Shown: positions 24,805-35,762 of the stretch, in pieces
Numbering within the stretch: the stretch's first letter is position 1
Layout of the letters: the number at the start of each line of letters is the position of its first letter
NCBI RefSeq assembly: GCF_014486695.1
Contig: NZ_JACTAB010000003.1
Span: 62,001 to 126,000 of the forward strand
DNA length: 64,000 nucleotides
Direction: 5' to 3'
Source: Flavobacterium buctense
GTDB lineage: Bacteria; Bacteroidota; Bacteroidia; Flavobacteriales; Flavobacteriaceae
Notes under the pieces: model-generated
The model's database searches: none
What the model was told of the DNA's origin: nothing
What the model saw: the letters and a program-made list of their open reading frames with translations, nothing else
Position numbers and translations under genes: made by a program

Positions 24805-26193
24805 ATGAAATACGATATTATTGTATTAGGAAGTGGTCCGGGTGGTTATGTAACCGCAATCCGCGCCTCACAATTAGGCTTTAAAGTAGCCGTAATCGAA
24901 AAAGAAAACCTTGGTGGGATTTGTTTGAATTGGGGTTGTATTCCAACCAAAGCATTATTAAAATCGGCTCAGGTTTTTGATTACCTAAAACATGCTTCAG
25001 ATTATGGTTTGACTGTAAAAGAATTTGACAAAGATTTCAATGCCGTAATTGCTCGTTCTCGTGGCGTAGCTGATGGCATGAGTAAAGGAGTTCAATTCTT
25101 AATGAAGAAAAATAAAATTGACGTTATCGATGGTTTTGGTAAAATAAAACCGGGCAAAAAAGTTGCGGTAACGGCAGCAGACGGAAAAGTAACTGAGTAT
25201 TCAGCAGACCATATTATCATTGCGACAGGTGCTCGTTCGAGAGAATTGCCGAATTTGCCACAAGATGGTGTAAAAGTAATTGGCTACAGACAAGCGATGA
25301 CTTTGCCAACACAACCAAAGAAAATGATTGTAGTGGGTTCAGGTGCTATTGGTGTTGAGTTTGCTCATTTCTATAACTCTATGGGAACAGAAGTTACTAT
25401 TGTAGAATTTATGCCTAATGTAGTTCCGGTGGAAGACGAAGACATCTCCAAACAGTTTGAGCGTTCTTTGAAAAAATCAGGTATCACGGTAATGACCAAT
25501 TCTTCAGTAGAAAGAATCGACACTACCGGAAAAGGGGTAAAAGCTTTTGTAAAAACTGCTAAAGGCGAAGAAGTTTTAGAAGCGGATATTTTGCTTTCAG
25601 CCGTTGGAATCAAAACCAATATTGAAAACATAGGTTTAGAAGAAACCGGAATTAAAACGGATAAAGATAAAATTCTGGTAAACGATTTTTACCAAACTAA
25701 CGTTCCCGGTTATTATGCTATTGGTGATGTTACTCCGGGTCAAGCTTTGGCTCACGTAGCATCTGCTGAAGGTATTCTTTGTGTGGAAAAAATCAAAGGT
25801 TTACATGTTGAACCCTTAGATTACGGAAACATTCCGGGCTGTACTTATGCTACGCCGGAAATTGCTTCGGTTGGTATGACTGAAAAACAAGCCAAAGAAA
25901 AAGGATACGAATTGAAAATTGGTAAATTTCCTTTCACAGCTTCAGGTAAAGCGAAAGCCGCCGGAACTCCGGACGGATTTGTGAAAGTAATTTTTGATGC
26001 CAAATACGGCGAATGGTTAGGCTGTCACATGATTGGCGCCGGTGTAACCGATATGATTGCAGAAGCCGTTGTAGCTCGTAAATTAGAAACTACAGGACAT
26101 GAAATCTTAAAAGCGGTTCATCCTCACCCAACGATGAGTGAAGCGGTGATGGAAGCGGTTGCTGATGCGTACGGAGAAGTGATTCATTTATAA
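24805..26193 (+). CDS. lpdA: Dihydrolipoyl dehydrogenase
   Basis: 462 residues. FAD motif GSGPGGYVTAIRAS at the N-terminus, redox-active disulfide CLNWGC, NAD motif VVGSGAIGVEFA, second FAD motif YAIGDVTPG, and the catalytic HPHPTMSE near the C-terminus. E3 subunit shared by pyruvate and 2-oxoglutarate dehydrogenases and the glycine cleavage system. The other subunits are not adjacent. A hairpin terminator follows. Confidence 0.96.
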   Translation: MKYDIIVLGSGPGGYVTAIRASQLGFKVAVIEKENLGGICLNWGCIPTKALLKSAQVFDYLKHASDYGLTVKEFDKDFNAVIARSRGVADGMSKGVQFLMKKNKIDVIDGFGKIKPGKKVAVTAADGKVTEYSADHIIIATGARSRELPNLPQDGVKVIGYRQAMTLPTQPKKMIVVGSGAIGVEFAHFYNSMGTEVTIVEFMPNVVPVEDEDISKQFERSLKKSGITVMTNSSVERIDTTGKGVKAFVKTAKGEEVLEADILLSAVGIKTNIENIGLEETGIKTDKDKILVNDFYQTNVPGYYAIGDVTPGQALAHVASAEGILCVEKIKGLHVEPLDYGNIPGCTYATPEIASVGMTEKQAKEKGYELKIGKFPFTASGKAKAAGTPDGFVKVIFDAKYGEWLGCHMIGAGVTDMIAEAVVARKLETTGHEILKAVHPHPTMSEAVMEAVADAYGEVIHL

Positions 26194-26212
26194 AATCAGA
26201 ACTTACATAAAT

Positions 26213-26243
26213 AAAAAAACCATCCGATTTGGATGGTTTTTTT
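26213..26243. terminator. Bidirectional terminator between lpdA and the TPR gene
   Basis: aaaaaaaccatcc/ggatggttttttt hairpin between convergent genes. Confidence 0.9.
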
Positions 26244-26262
26244 ATAGCATTAAATTGTAAGA

Positions 26263-27579
26263 TTACAATTTAGCTTTCAAAGCTTTATACTTATCGGTCA
26301 TCTCTAAAGCATTATAAACACTTAATAATGTTCTTTTGGCCGGGTCATTGGTTGGCTCTAACTCTACTGCTTTTTCAAGATAAGGTAGAATTACTCTGAA
26401 GTTATCTTCTCTTAACTTTTTAATCACTTCATAACGCTTATTGTCTTTTTCTGAAGTACCTAATTTGTTTAATTCACTTACCCATTTTTCGTCAGCTCTT
26501 AATCTTAATTCGGCTAAATTTATGTAGGCATTAAAATAGTTAGGGTTGATTTCTATAGCTCTTTTGTAATGCTTTTCAGCTTCCTCTAAATTTTTAGCAT
26601 TGGCACTAATTACCCCTAAATTAAACACTAAGTCTTCGTTATTTGGATCCTTGGCAAGTGCTTCGTTGGCCAATTTTGAATAGGTTACAAAATCATTCAT
26701 TTTTAAATACAAATCGGCTTCCGTTAAAATCAACGAAGTATCCTCAGGATTGGCCTGACGTGCTTCTTGAACTGCTGCTTTAGCTTCTTCCACTTTGCCT
26801 TTTTGCACCAAGATTAAAGCGATATTTTTAAAAATTTCTCCACGTTTAGATGGTGATTTCTCATCTCTTGGCTTTGAATGTGTTTTTGTAGTGTTTACAG
26901 AAATATCACGGAGACTTTTATTGTTTCCAAAGTTTTCTTCTTCCTTAGAACTATTGTTTACTGCATAATAAAGTGTCCCTTCACCGGTATAATTAAGTTC
27001 TTTTAATTCGTTGTAATATTGAAGAGCCTTGTCATAGTTAGTAGCATTAATGGCATAGCTTGCGGCATAAAACAACTTATCTTGATCTTTTTTATCTAGT
27101 AGGTACAAAGAATACAACACATCCGAAGCTTCTTGGAATTTTTGTTGTTGACCCAAAGCAATCGCCAAATTGATTATATCCGATTTATACAATTCTACTT
27201 TTTTCAAAATATCATCAGTATAGACTTTTTTACCGGTCTTTTTCTCATATTCTAAGGTACCATTCAGTCCTTTTTCAATAGCAACAACCGTTTTGGCACT
27301 CACTACTTGCGCTTTTTGAGCTTCTGTAACGGTTGGTCCGAATGACATAATCTCTATAAGAGGCAACATCGCTTTATAAAATCCGGCTGAAACTTTATCA
27401 CCTTCTTCGGTTGCAACACCTTCTAGTTTAGCTAAATTCGTTTTATACTCTACAACATCAGCAGGCTTAGGTGCTTCTTTGGTGTAAATTTTCTTCAAAA
27501 CTTTCAGCTCGTCTTTTTGAGCAAAAGTTGAAACAGAAACTAGTATTGTTGAAGCCAATACAATGTGTTTAATTTTCAT
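26263..27579 (-). CDS. Secreted TPR-repeat protein
   Basis: 438 residues. Signal peptide MKIKHIVLASTILVSVSTFAQ. Tetratricopeptide-like helices run from about 165 to 438, clearest at NPEDTSLILTEADLYLKMND, DPNNEDLVFNLGVISANAKN and NPNYFNAYINLAELRLRADE. It starts 16 bases after the gyrA stop on the same strand, so it is probably cotranscribed with gyrA. Likely a periplasmic scaffold; partner unknown. Confidence 0.85.
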   Translation of the reverse strand: MKIKHIVLASTILVSVSTFAQKDELKVLKKIYTKEAPKPADVVEYKTNLAKLEGVATEEGDKVSAGFYKAMLPLIEIMSFGPTVTEAQKAQVVSAKTVVAIEKGLNGTLEYEKKTGKKVYTDDILKKVELYKSDIINLAIALGQQQKFQEASDVLYSLYLLDKKDQDKLFYAASYAINATNYDKALQYYNELKELNYTGEGTLYYAVNNSSKEEENFGNNKSLRDISVNTTKTHSKPRDEKSPSKRGEIFKNIALILVQKGKVEEAKAAVQEARQANPEDTSLILTEADLYLKMNDFVTYSKLANEALAKDPNNEDLVFNLGVISANAKNLEEAEKHYKRAIEINPNYFNAYINLAELRLRADEKWVSELNKLGTSEKDNKRYEVIKKLREDNFRVILPYLEKAVELEPTNDPAKRTLLSVYNALEMTDKYKALKAKL

Positions 27580-27595
27580 GTGGTATTATTTTAAA

Positions 27596-30163
27596 TTATT
27601 CTTGTGTTTCTTCAGTCGTGTCTTCAGAAGTTTCAGCGTCATTCATTTCATCGGCATCAACACCGTCAACAATTTCACCTTCTACTTCTTCCACTTCATC
27701 TTCTTTCATTACTTTGGTTACCGCTGCAATTGAGTCATTTCCTTTGATATTAATTAAACGAACTCCTTGTGTAGCTCTTCCCATTACTCTCAAATCAGAC
27801 ACTTCCATACGAATGGTTAATCCCGATTTGTTGATAATCATCAAATCGTCTTCATCCGTTACGGCATTAATCGAAATCAACGCACCAGTTTTTTCAGTGA
27901 TATTCAAAGTTTTTACCCCTTTTCCACCTCTGTTGGTAATGCGGTAAACATCTTCTCCGTCTTCATCTACCAATTTGGTTCTTTTTCCGTAACCGTTTTC
28001 GGTAACGACTAATAACTGTGTATCATTGATATCATCCTTATTAACAGAAACCATACCAATCACTTCGTCTTTATCATCCGCTAAAGTAATTCCACGTACT
28101 CCGGAAGCTGTTCTTCCCATTGGACGGGTTTTTTCTTCTTCGAAACGAACCAACTTTCCGGATTTCACAGCTACTAACACTTGGCTTTCTCCGTTGGTTA
28201 ATTTGGCTTCTAATAATTCATCGTCTTCTCTAATGGTAATCGCATTGATCCCATTTTGACGCGGACGTGAGTATTGTTCCAATGGCGTTTTCTTCACCTG
28301 ACCTTGCTTGGTCGCCATGATTACATAATGACTATTGATGTATTCTTCATCTTTTAAATCTTGTGTACAAATGAAGGCTTTTACTTTATCATCACTTTCG
28401 ATGTTGATTAAGTTTTGAATCGCACGACCTTTGCTTGTTTTACTGCCTTCCGGAATTTCGTATACGCGCATCCAGAAACATTTTCCTTTTTGGGTAAAGA
28501 ACAATAAATATTGGTGATTCGTAGCTACGAATAAATGCTCTAAGAAATCTTGGTCACGAGTACCGGCGCTTTTTTGGCCAACGCCACCTCTATTTTGCGT
28601 TTTGTATTCTGATAAATTGGTACGTTTGATATAACCCGCATGCGAAATTGTGATTACTACATTTTCATCGGCAATCAAATCTTCGATACTTACATCACCA
28701 CCGCTGTATTCAATGGTTGAACGACGTTCGTCTCCATATTTATCTCTGATTTCGATTAGTTCGTCTTTAATCAATTGCATTCTCAATTCTTTACTTGCTA
28801 ATAAATCTTTCAAGTGCTGAATCAACTTCATGATTTCTTCGTATTCCGCTCTTAACTTGTCTTGTTCTAGACCGGTTAATTGACGCAAACGCATTTCAAC
28901 AATAGCACGGGCTTGGATTTCGGATAACGTAAAACGCTCAATCAATTTGGTTCTAGCTTCATCGCCGTCTTTTGACGAACGGATTAAGGCAATTACTTCA
29001 TCAATATTATCCGACGCAATGATTAAACCTTCTAAAATGTGGGCTCTTTCTTCTGCTTTGCGCAATTCGAATTGGGTTCTTCTAACGACAACATCGTGAC
29101 GGTGTTCTACGAAATAGTGAATCAAATCTTTTACGTTCAACATTTGTGGTCTTCCGTTTACCAACGCAATGTTGTTAACACTGAAAGAAGATTGTAATGC
29201 GGTAAATTTATAAAGAGTATTCAAAACCACATTTGGAACTGCATCCCGTTTCAATTCATAAACGATACGCATTCCGTTTCTATCTGATTCGTCACGAATA
29301 TTGGAAATACCTTCGATTTTCTTTTCATTGATCAAATCGGCAGTTTTCTTAATCATTTCTGCCTTGTTGACTTGGTATGGAATTTCAGAAACAATAATAG
29401 CTTCTCTTCCGTTGGATTCTTCAAAGCTTACTTTAGCACGAATCACAATTCGACCACGACCAGTTTTGAAAGCTTCACGAACACCTTCATATCCATAAAT
29501 CACACCTCCTGTTGGAAAATCAGGAGCTTTGATGTGCGTGATTAATTCGTCAATCTCTATATCATTATTGTCGATGTACGCTAAAGTACCGTCAACTACT
29601 TCTGTTAAGTTATGGGGTGGCATGTTGGTGGCCATACCAACGGCAATTCCCGATGCACCATTTATCAATAAATTCGGCACTCTGGTAGGCATTACTTTTG
29701 GCTCATACAACGTATCGTCAAAGTTCAATTGGAAATCCACTGTCTCTTTGTCGATATCTGCCATAATGTCCTCTGACATTTTTTTCATTCTGGCCTCAGT
29801 GTAACGCATCGCTGCCGGACTATCGCCATCGACAGAACCGAAGTTACCTTGACCGTCAATTAATAAATAACGTAAACTCCATTCCTGTGCCATACGAACC
29901 ATGGCGTCATAAACAGAAGTATCGCCGTGCGGGTGATATTTACCCAAAACTTCTCCAACAATTCTTGCGGATTTTTTGTGCGCTCTGTTTGAAAAAACGC
30001 CTAAATCATACATTCCATATAACACTCTTCGGTGTACCGGTTTTAAACCGTCACGCACGTCAGGTAGCGCTCTTGAGACAATTACAGACATCGAATAATC
30101 GATGTAAGCTGATTTCATTTCATCTTCGATGTTAATAGGAATTAACTTTTCTCCGTCAGACAT
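27596..30163 (-). CDS. gyrA: DNA gyrase subunit A
   Basis: 855 residues. Catalytic Y121 in [10 protein letters not shown]; the quinolone-determining stretch reads [10 protein letters not shown], with T82 and D86 at the positions of E. coli S83 and D87. The C-terminal beta-pinwheel has repeats such as [10 protein letters not shown] and [14 protein letters not shown], with a GyrA-box-like [12 protein letters not shown]. The last 40 residues are acidic. With GyrB it introduces negative supercoils. Upstream 265 bases separate it from the divergent clpC. Confidence 0.97.
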   Translation of the reverse strand: MSDGEKLIPINIEDEMKSAYIDYSMSVIVSRALPDVRDGLKPVHRRVLYGMYDLGVFSNRAHKKSARIVGEVLGKYHPHGDTSVYDAMVRMAQEWSLRYLLIDGQGNFGSVDGDSPAAMRYTEARMKKMSEDIMADIDKETVDFQLNFDDTLYEPKVMPTRVPNLLINGASGIAVGMATNMPPHNLTEVVDGTLAYIDNNDIEIDELITHIKAPDFPTGGVIYGYEGVREAFKTGRGRIVIRAKVSFEESNGREAIIVSEIPYQVNKAEMIKKTADLINEKKIEGISNIRDESDRNGMRIVYELKRDAVPNVVLNTLYKFTALQSSFSVNNIALVNGRPQMLNVKDLIHYFVEHRHDVVVRRTQFELRKAEERAHILEGLIIASDNIDEVIALIRSSKDGDEARTKLIERFTLSEIQARAIVEMRLRQLTGLEQDKLRAEYEEIMKLIQHLKDLLASKELRMQLIKDELIEIRDKYGDERRSTIEYSGGDVSIEDLIADENVVITISHAGYIKRTNLSEYKTQNRGGVGQKSAGTRDQDFLEHLFVATNHQYLLFFTQKGKCFWMRVYEIPEGSKTSKGRAIQNLINIESDDKVKAFICTQDLKDEEYINSHYVIMATKQGQVKKTPLEQYSRPRQNGINAITIREDDELLEAKLTNGESQVLVAVKSGKLVRFEEEKTRPMGRTASGVRGITLADDKDEVIGMVSVNKDDINDTQLLVVTENGYGKRTKLVDEDGEDVYRITNRGGKGVKTLNITEKTGALISINAVTDEDDLMIINKSGLTIRMEVSDLRVMGRATQGVRLINIKGNDSIAAVTKVMKEDEVEEVEGEIVDGVDADEMNDAETSEDTTEETQE

Positions 30164-30375
30164 ATTTTATAAATTATTAATAAAAAATTAGTTTAAATTC
30201 AAAACGTGCTAATATAGAATATTTATAGCTTTTGAAGCTAATTTTAGGCCATAAATTTTAATGATTTATTAACAAAATAGGCGCTTTTTTTGGTTAATAA
30301 AATAGTGGGATAAGTGCTTTTATTATTGGCTTTTTTTTTGTCAATTAGCTGACAGTACTTTTAGGCGGAATGATT

Positions 30376-30407
30376 TTTGTTAGAACCATTCATAATAACT
30401 AAATTTA
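30376..30407 (+). promoter_or_regulatory. Promoter of clpC
   Basis: TTTG at 30376-30379, 20-base spacer, TAAATTTA at 30400-30407 (7 of 8 to TAnnTTTG). Start expected near 30413, 16 bases before the ATG. The rest of the 265-base gyrA/clpC gap is AT-rich with no other feature seen. Confidence 0.5.
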
Positions 30408-30428
30408 CAATACCAATAATATATTTAT

Positions 30429-32972
30429 ATGGATGATAATTTTTCACCAAGAGTTAAAGATGTTATAACCTACAGCAAGGAAGAAGCTTTACGCTTAGGC
30501 CATGATTTTATAGGTACAGAACATTTGATGCTTGGTATCCTGAGAGATGGAAATGGTAAAGCGATTGCTATTTTAAATAACCTGTCTGTTGATTTAGATC
30601 ATTTGAGAAAAAAGGTCGAAATCCTAAGCCCGGCTAATCCTAATGTTGAAATTAGTAACGAAAAGAAGAATTTACACTTGACCCGTCAAGCGGAACGCGC
30701 CTTAAAAACAACATTTTTAGAAGCCAAAGTATTTCAAGCAACTTCTATTAGTACTGCTCATTTGCTTTTGTGTATTCTAAGAAACGAAAATGATCCTACA
30801 ACCAAACTACTGCACCGTCTAAAAATAGATTACAACGTAGTAAAAGAACAATATTTGAACATGACACCAAACGAAGAAGATTTTACAGACAACTTGCCAA
30901 GAAACGAATCCTTCAATGACGATTCCGGTCAAGACGATGGACTAAAAGAAGGCAATTTTAATAATCCGGCCAATAAGACCAACAAGAAATCGAAAACTCC
31001 CGTTTTGGATAATTTTGGTCGTGACTTAACCGAATTGGCAGAGGAAGGCAAACTCGATCCTGTTGTGGGTCGTGAAAAAGAAATAGAGCGTGTTTCTCAA
31101 ATCTTAAGCCGAAGAAAGAAAAACAATCCGTTACTGATTGGTGAACCTGGTGTAGGTAAATCTGCCATCGCCGAAGGTTTGGCTTTGCGCATCATTCAAA
31201 AGAAAGTATCGCGTATTCTTTTTGGCAAAAGAGTCGTGACGCTTGACTTAGCTTCCTTAGTTGCCGGTACCAAATACCGCGGACAATTTGAAGAAAGAAT
31301 GAAAGCCGTGATGAACGAATTGGAAAAAAACGACGATATCATTTTATTCATTGACGAAATCCACACGATTGTTGGCGCCGGTGGTGCCACTGGATCGTTA
31401 GATGCCTCAAATATGTTTAAACCGGCGTTAGCGCGTGGCGAAATACAATGTATCGGAGCTACAACGCTCGACGAATACCGACAATACATTGAGAAAGACG
31501 GTGCGTTAGAAAGACGTTTCCAAAAAGTAATTGTTGAACCTACTTCGGTAGAAGAAACGATTACGATTTTGAACAATATCAAAAACAAATACGAAGACCA
31601 TCACAACGTAATTTACACCGACGAAGCCATTGAAGCGTGTGTAAAATTGACTAACCGCTACATGTCGGAGCGTTTCCTTCCGGACAAAGCGATTGATGCT
31701 TTAGACGAAGCGGGTTCGAGAGTTCACATTACCAATATTGATGTGCCCAAACAAATTTTGGATTTGGAACGTCAATTGGAAGAAGTGCGCGACTTGAAAA
31801 ACTCTGTCGTTAAAAAACAGAAATACGAAGAAGCTGCTAAATTACGCGATGACGAAAAACGCTTAGAAAAAGACTTGGCCATTGCGCAAGAACAATGGGA
31901 AGAAGATTCCAAAAGCAACCGAATTCGCGTAACTGAAGACAATGTTGCCGATGTAGTGTCGATGATGACGGGAATTCCGGTGAATCGTATTGCCCAAACC
32001 GAAAGCAACAAATTAGCCCATTTACCGGAATTAATTCAAGGAAAAGTAATCGGTCAAAACGAAGCGGTACTGAAAATTTCTCGTTCCATCCAAAGAAATC
32101 GTGCCGGATTAAAAGATCCGAATCGTCCGATTGGTTCGTTTATTTTTTTAGGACAAACCGGTGTTGGTAAAACGCAATTAGCGAAAGTATTGGCCAAAGA
32201 ATTATTCGACTCTGAAGATGCTTTAATCCGTATCGACATGAGTGAATACATGGAAAAATTCGCCATCTCTAGATTAATCGGTGCGCCTCCGGGTTACGTG
32301 GGTTACGAAGAAGGCGGACAATTGACCGAGAAAGTTCGTAGAAAACCATATTGTGTTGTCCTTTTAGACGAAATCGAAAAAGCGCATCCTGACGTGTTTA
32401 ATATGATGTTACAAGTATTGGACGACGGTTATTTGACTGATAGTTTAGGTCGAAAAATCGATTTCAAAAACACGATTATCATCATGACTTCGAATGTTGG
32501 AGCGCGTCAGTTGAAAGACTTCGGTCAAGGGGTTGGTTTCGGAACCGCTGCTAAAATTGCGCAAGCCGATGACAACTCGAAAAGTGTAATTGAAAACGCG
32601 TTGAAAAAAACCTTTGCGCCTGAATTCTTAAACAGAATTGACGATGTAATCGTATTCAACCCGTTGGAAAAACACGACATCGATTTGATTATCGAAATCG
32701 AATTGAAAAAATTGTACACTCGTGTGGAAGAGTTAGGTTATAAATTGAACCTTTCTGATACCGCCAAAGCGTTTATCGCCGACAAAGGTTTTGACAAACA
32801 ATTTGGTGCTCGACCACTAAAAAGAGCCATTCAAAAATATGTAGAAGATGCTTTAGCCGAAGAAATTATCACTTCGAAAATAGCTTCCGGTGATGAAATT
32901 TTTATGGATTTAGATGAATCAGCTCAAGAGTTGACCGTTACGATTCAAAAAGCTGAAAAGCCAACAAAATAA
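30429..32972 (+). CDS. clpC: ATP-dependent Clp protease ATPase subunit ClpC
   Basis: 847 residues. Two N-terminal Clp repeats (about 5-145), ATPase 1 with GEPGVGKSAIAEG and FIDEIHTIVGAGG, a coiled UVR-like middle segment (EEAAKLRDDEKRLEKD) that marks ClpC rather than ClpA, then ATPase 2 with LGQTGVGKTQLAK and VLLDEIEKAHPDVFN. It unfolds proteins for ClpP. A linker of about 45 acidic residues follows the N-domain. Strong hairpin downstream. Confidence 0.95.
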   Translation: MDDNFSPRVKDVITYSKEEALRLGHDFIGTEHLMLGILRDGNGKAIAILNNLSVDLDHLRKKVEILSPANPNVEISNEKKNLHLTRQAERALKTTFLEAKVFQATSISTAHLLLCILRNENDPTTKLLHRLKIDYNVVKEQYLNMTPNEEDFTDNLPRNESFNDDSGQDDGLKEGNFNNPANKTNKKSKTPVLDNFGRDLTELAEEGKLDPVVGREKEIERVSQILSRRKKNNPLLIGEPGVGKSAIAEGLALRIIQKKVSRILFGKRVVTLDLASLVAGTKYRGQFEERMKAVMNELEKNDDIILFIDEIHTIVGAGGATGSLDASNMFKPALARGEIQCIGATTLDEYRQYIEKDGALERRFQKVIVEPTSVEETITILNNIKNKYEDHHNVIYTDEAIEACVKLTNRYMSERFLPDKAIDALDEAGSRVHITNIDVPKQILDLERQLEEVRDLKNSVVKKQKYEEAAKLRDDEKRLEKDLAIAQEQWEEDSKSNRIRVTEDNVADVVSMMTGIPVNRIAQTESNKLAHLPELIQGKVIGQNEAVLKISRSIQRNRAGLKDPNRPIGSFIFLGQTGVGKTQLAKVLAKELFDSEDALIRIDMSEYMEKFAISRLIGAPPGYVGYEEGGQLTEKVRRKPYCVVLLDEIEKAHPDVFNMMLQVLDDGYLTDSLGRKIDFKNTIIIMTSNVGARQLKDFGQGVGFGTAAKIAQADDNSKSVIENALKKTFAPEFLNRIDDVIVFNPLEKHDIDLIIEIELKKLYTRVEELGYKLNLSDTAKAFIADKGFDKQFGARPLKRAIQKYVEDALAEEIITSKIASGDEIFMDLDESAQELTVTIQKAEKPTK

Positions 32973-32984
32973 GATAGTTTAATC

Positions 32985-33050
32985 TTTACAAGCCACGAAT
33001 TAACGAATAATGTATCACTGTTTTATTCGAAAATTCGTGGCTTTTTAATT
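32985..33050 (+). terminator. Terminator of clpC
   Basis: agccacgaatt...aattcgtggct arms with an inner cgaataa/ttattcg stem, then T-rich sequence. Overlaps the leader of the next gene. Confidence 0.8.
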
Positions 33051-33058
33051 TTTTATTC

Positions 33059-34453
33059 ATGCCACAAAACAAAATCATATTAGGTTCCGAAGAATGGTGT
33101 TCGTTTCCCGAACTCGGCATTCCGGCCATCAAAGCTCGTGTTGATTCGGGGGCGAAAACTTCGGCACTGCATGCCATTAATATTGCCCCTTTTCTGAAAG
33201 ATTCCGAAAACTGGGTGAAATTTGACATCAACCCTATTCAAAATAATCTCAAAACCGTGATCCACTGTGAAGCCAAGTTGGTTGACAAACGCATAGTCAA
33301 AAGCTCAAGCGGTTTTCGCGAACAACGTTATGTGATAAAAACCAATTTGTGCATCGGAACCGATACTTGGGAAATTGAAATGACCTTAACCAACCGAGAT
33401 TCCATGGGTTTCCGCATGCTGTTAGGACGTGAAGCGATGAGTGGCAGAATATTGGTCGACCCGGAACAAAAATATTTATTGGGACAAACTTCTACCGAAA
33501 GCTTAAAAGATTTGTATCAAAATTCTATTACTGTTAAATCCGGGTTGCGTATCGGTGTTCTCGCCAGCAATCCCGAATTGTACAGCAACAAACGCATCAT
33601 GGAAGCCGGAGAAATGCGTGGACACGAAATGCATTTTTTGAACATCAAGGAATGTTATATGAAGCTCGATGCCGACAAACCCGAAATTCATTACCGAGGC
33701 GGAAAAATTCTAGACAATTTTGATGCTATCATTCCGAGAATCCGACCGAGCATTACCTTTTACGGTTGTGCTTTGACACGCCAGTTTGAAGCTATGAAAG
33801 TCTTTTGTTTGAATTCAGCGGCAGCGATAACCCAATCGCGAGACAAACTGTTTTCACTTCAATTATTATTACACCACGGCGTAGATATTCCAACTACAGG
33901 ATTTGCGAATTCGCCTTTGGATACCGATGACTTAATAAAAATGGTTGGCGGTTCGCCGCTGATTGTAAAATTACTCGAAGGAACACAAGGGAAAGGCGTT
34001 GTATTGGCTGAAACTAAGAAAGCAGCAGAATCGGTAATCAATGCATTTAAAAGTCTAAATGCAAATATTTTGGTACAAGAATTCATTAAAGAAGCCAATG
34101 GAAAAGATTTGCGTTTGTTTGTGGTTGACGGGAAAGTCGTTGCAGCCATCCAACGAGAGGCGGCCGCCGGTGAATTCAGAGCCAACATCCATATGGGCGG
34201 AACCGCATCGGTAATTAAACCAACACCGGATGAAAAGAAAATCGCTATCAAAGCCGCTAAAGCCATGGATTTAAAAGTGGCCGGTGTGGATATCATTCGG
34301 TCATCAAAAGGACCACTATTATTGGAAGTCAACTCATCTCCCGGACTTGAAGGTATAGAAGGCGCCACTAATAAAGATATTGCCGGTGAAATGATTAAGG
34401 CGATAGAGAAAAATTTTAAGAGCAAAGCAGATTTCAGAACACAGACAACATGA
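33059..34453 (+). CDS. rimK: Retropepsin-like protease fused to RimK-type glutamate ligase
   Basis: 464 residues. N-terminal 150: ATP-dependent zinc protease/RimB-like retropepsin fold, with [16 protein letters not shown] holding the D-S-G-A active-site motif and LLGREAM near residue 122. C-terminal 290: RimK ATP-grasp ligase with [35 protein letters not shown] and [14 protein letters not shown]. RimK adds glutamates to the C-terminus of ribosomal protein S6; the protease part may trim or regulate. The two are often separate genes, and the fusion is intact here. Overlaps the next start by 4 bases. Confidence 0.9.
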   Translation: MPQNKIILGSEEWCSFPELGIPAIKARVDSGAKTSALHAINIAPFLKDSENWVKFDINPIQNNLKTVIHCEAKLVDKRIVKSSSGFREQRYVIKTNLCIGTDTWEIEMTLTNRDSMGFRMLLGREAMSGRILVDPEQKYLLGQTSTESLKDLYQNSITVKSGLRIGVLASNPELYSNKRIMEAGEMRGHEMHFLNIKECYMKLDADKPEIHYRGGKILDNFDAIIPRIRPSITFYGCALTRQFEAMKVFCLNSAAAITQSRDKLFSLQLLLHHGVDIPTTGFANSPLDTDDLIKMVGGSPLIVKLLEGTQGKGVVLAETKKAAESVINAFKSLNANILVQEFIKEANGKDLRLFVVDGKVVAAIQREAAAGEFRANIHMGGTASVIKPTPDEKKIAIKAAKAMDLKVAGVDIIRSSKGPLLLEVNSSPGLEGIEGATNKDIAGEMIKAIEKNFKSKADFRTQTT

Positions 34454-35031
34454 ATAAAAACAGACTAGAAGCTTTTAGTGACGGCGTTTTAGCGATTATA
34501 ATCACCATCATGGTGTTGGAATTTAAAGTCCCGACGGAAACCACTTTTGAAGCAGTAATTCCTTTGTTTCATAAATTTTTGAGCTATATTCTGAGTTTTA
34601 TCTATGTTGGAATTTATTGGAACAATCACCACCATATGATGCACACTGTTAAGCATGTCAACGGGAATATTCTTTGGGCTAATTTGCATTTGCTGTTTTG
34701 GTTGTCATTGATACCATTTGCTACCGCTTGGATTGGTGAACATCACTTTGCTCCTTTTCCGATGATGTTTTATGGTATTATTTTGTTGATGAATGCCATT
34801 GCTTATTTCATACTACAAACCTTTATTTTAAAACACCATGGTAAAGACTCCTTACTTTCTAAAGCCATAGGAAAAGATTTTAAAGGAAAAGCTTCGGTTA
34901 TTTTATACTTAATTGCAGTTGTGGCTTCCCTATTTTATACTGAAATTTCAGGTGCCATTTATATACTGGTAGCCTTGATATGGTTGGTTCCCGACAAAAG
35001 GATTGAAAAGATTTTAATCGAAAAAGAATAA
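34450..35031 (+). CDS. TMEM175-family potassium channel
   Basis: 193 residues, six membrane segments. The first helix carries [17 protein letters not shown], the FSDGVxAI signature of bacterial TMEM175 (DUF1211) channels. [11 protein letters not shown] is also typical. Bacterial members are tetrameric K+ channels. It overlaps the rimK fusion by 4 bases, so it is in that operon; a functional tie is not evident. Confidence 0.9.
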   Translation: MNKNRLEAFSDGVLAIIITIMVLEFKVPTETTFEAVIPLFHKFLSYILSFIYVGIYWNNHHHMMHTVKHVNGNILWANLHLLFWLSLIPFATAWIGEHHFAPFPMMFYGIILLMNAIAYFILQTFILKHHGKDSLLSKAIGKDFKGKASVILYLIAVVASLFYTEISGAIYILVALIWLVPDKRIEKILIEKE

Positions 35032-35055
35032 TGCATAACCTGAAACATAAATAAT

Positions 35056-35421
35056 ATGAACTTACTCTCACAAATGATCATCGGATTTATTGCTGTTTTG
35101 CATATTTACATTCTTTGGCTCGAAATGTTTGCTTGGACAACACGTGGCCGAAAAGTTTTCAAAACCATTCCGGAAGACCAATTTGAAAAGACCAAAGTCA
35201 TGGCTGCCAATCAAGGGTTGTATAATGGTTTTCTTGCCGCTGGATTAATATGGTCATTACTAATTACTGATGTTGATTGGAGCAGAAATATAGCCTTGTT
35301 TTTCTTGAGCTGTGTTCTAGTAGCCGGTATTTACGGTGCGCTGACAGCTTCTAAAAGGATTTTCTTTGTGCAAGCGGTTCCGGCAATTTTAGGATTGTTG
35401 AGTTTTGGCTTGAAAATTTAA
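35056..35421 (+). CDS. DUF1304 family membrane protein
   Basis: 121 residues, four membrane helices. LHIYILWLEMFAWTTRGRKVF and MAANQGLYNGFLAAGLIW are DUF1304 landmarks. Function unknown. It starts 25 bases after the TMEM175 stop and closes the operon. Confidence 0.88.
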   Translation: MNLLSQMIIGFIAVLHIYILWLEMFAWTTRGRKVFKTIPEDQFEKTKVMAANQGLYNGFLAAGLIWSLLITDVDWSRNIALFFLSCVLVAGIYGALTASKRIFFVQAVPAILGLLSFGLKI

Positions 35422-35434
35422 CTTGCATTTATCA

Positions 35435-35463
35435 CAAAAAAAACCACGTCTTTCAACGTGGCT
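35435..35463 (-). terminator. Terminator of the cco operon
   Basis: On the minus strand gccacgt/acgtgg hairpin then TTTTTTTT, after the YdcH-like stop. It also separates the convergent DUF1304 gene. Confidence 0.85.
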
Positions 35464-35485
35464 AACAACTCAATTAACTTCTAAT

Positions 35486-35716
35486 CTATTTACTTAAATG
35501 CGCGTAAATTTCGTCTTTTAAGAATAACAATTTGGCCTTTAATTCATGTATAAATTTGTCATTCGCAATTTCTGAACCCATGTTAATTCGGTGAATTTGG
35601 TGTTCAATTTCGTGATACTCGTCAAATAATTTTCTGAAATGAACATCTGAAATCTTTAGTTCGTGTATTCTTTCTTTATGTTCCGGGAACTCGTGTAATA
35701 AATCGTGTTTTTCCAT
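35486..35716 (-). CDS. YdcH-like (DUF465) coiled-coil protein
   Basis: 76 residues, helical and charged. HDLLHEFPEHKERIHELK and FRKLFDEYHEIEHQIHRI are the usual DUF465 pattern. Small cytoplasmic protein of unknown role. It is the last gene of the cbb3 oxidase cluster on this strand, 46 bases after the TauE/SafE-like gene. Confidence 0.82.
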   Translation of the reverse strand: MEKHDLLHEFPEHKERIHELKISDVHFRKLFDEYHEIEHQIHRINMGSEIANDKFIHELKAKLLFLKDEIYAHLSK

Positions 35717-35762
35717 GGGTTATGAATTTTAGTGTTTAAAATAGTTTAAGATTGTTGGTTAA

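Noticed and set aside
29959..30120. Quinolone-resistance change in gyrA (T at the E. coli S83 position)
   Set aside because: T82 with D86 is, as I recall, the normal state in Flavobacterium, so it is not evidence of selected resistance.
30164..30375. RNA gene in the gyrA/clpC gap
   Set aside because: The gap is AT-rich with no stable stem or conserved RNA motif; only the clpC promoter is supported.
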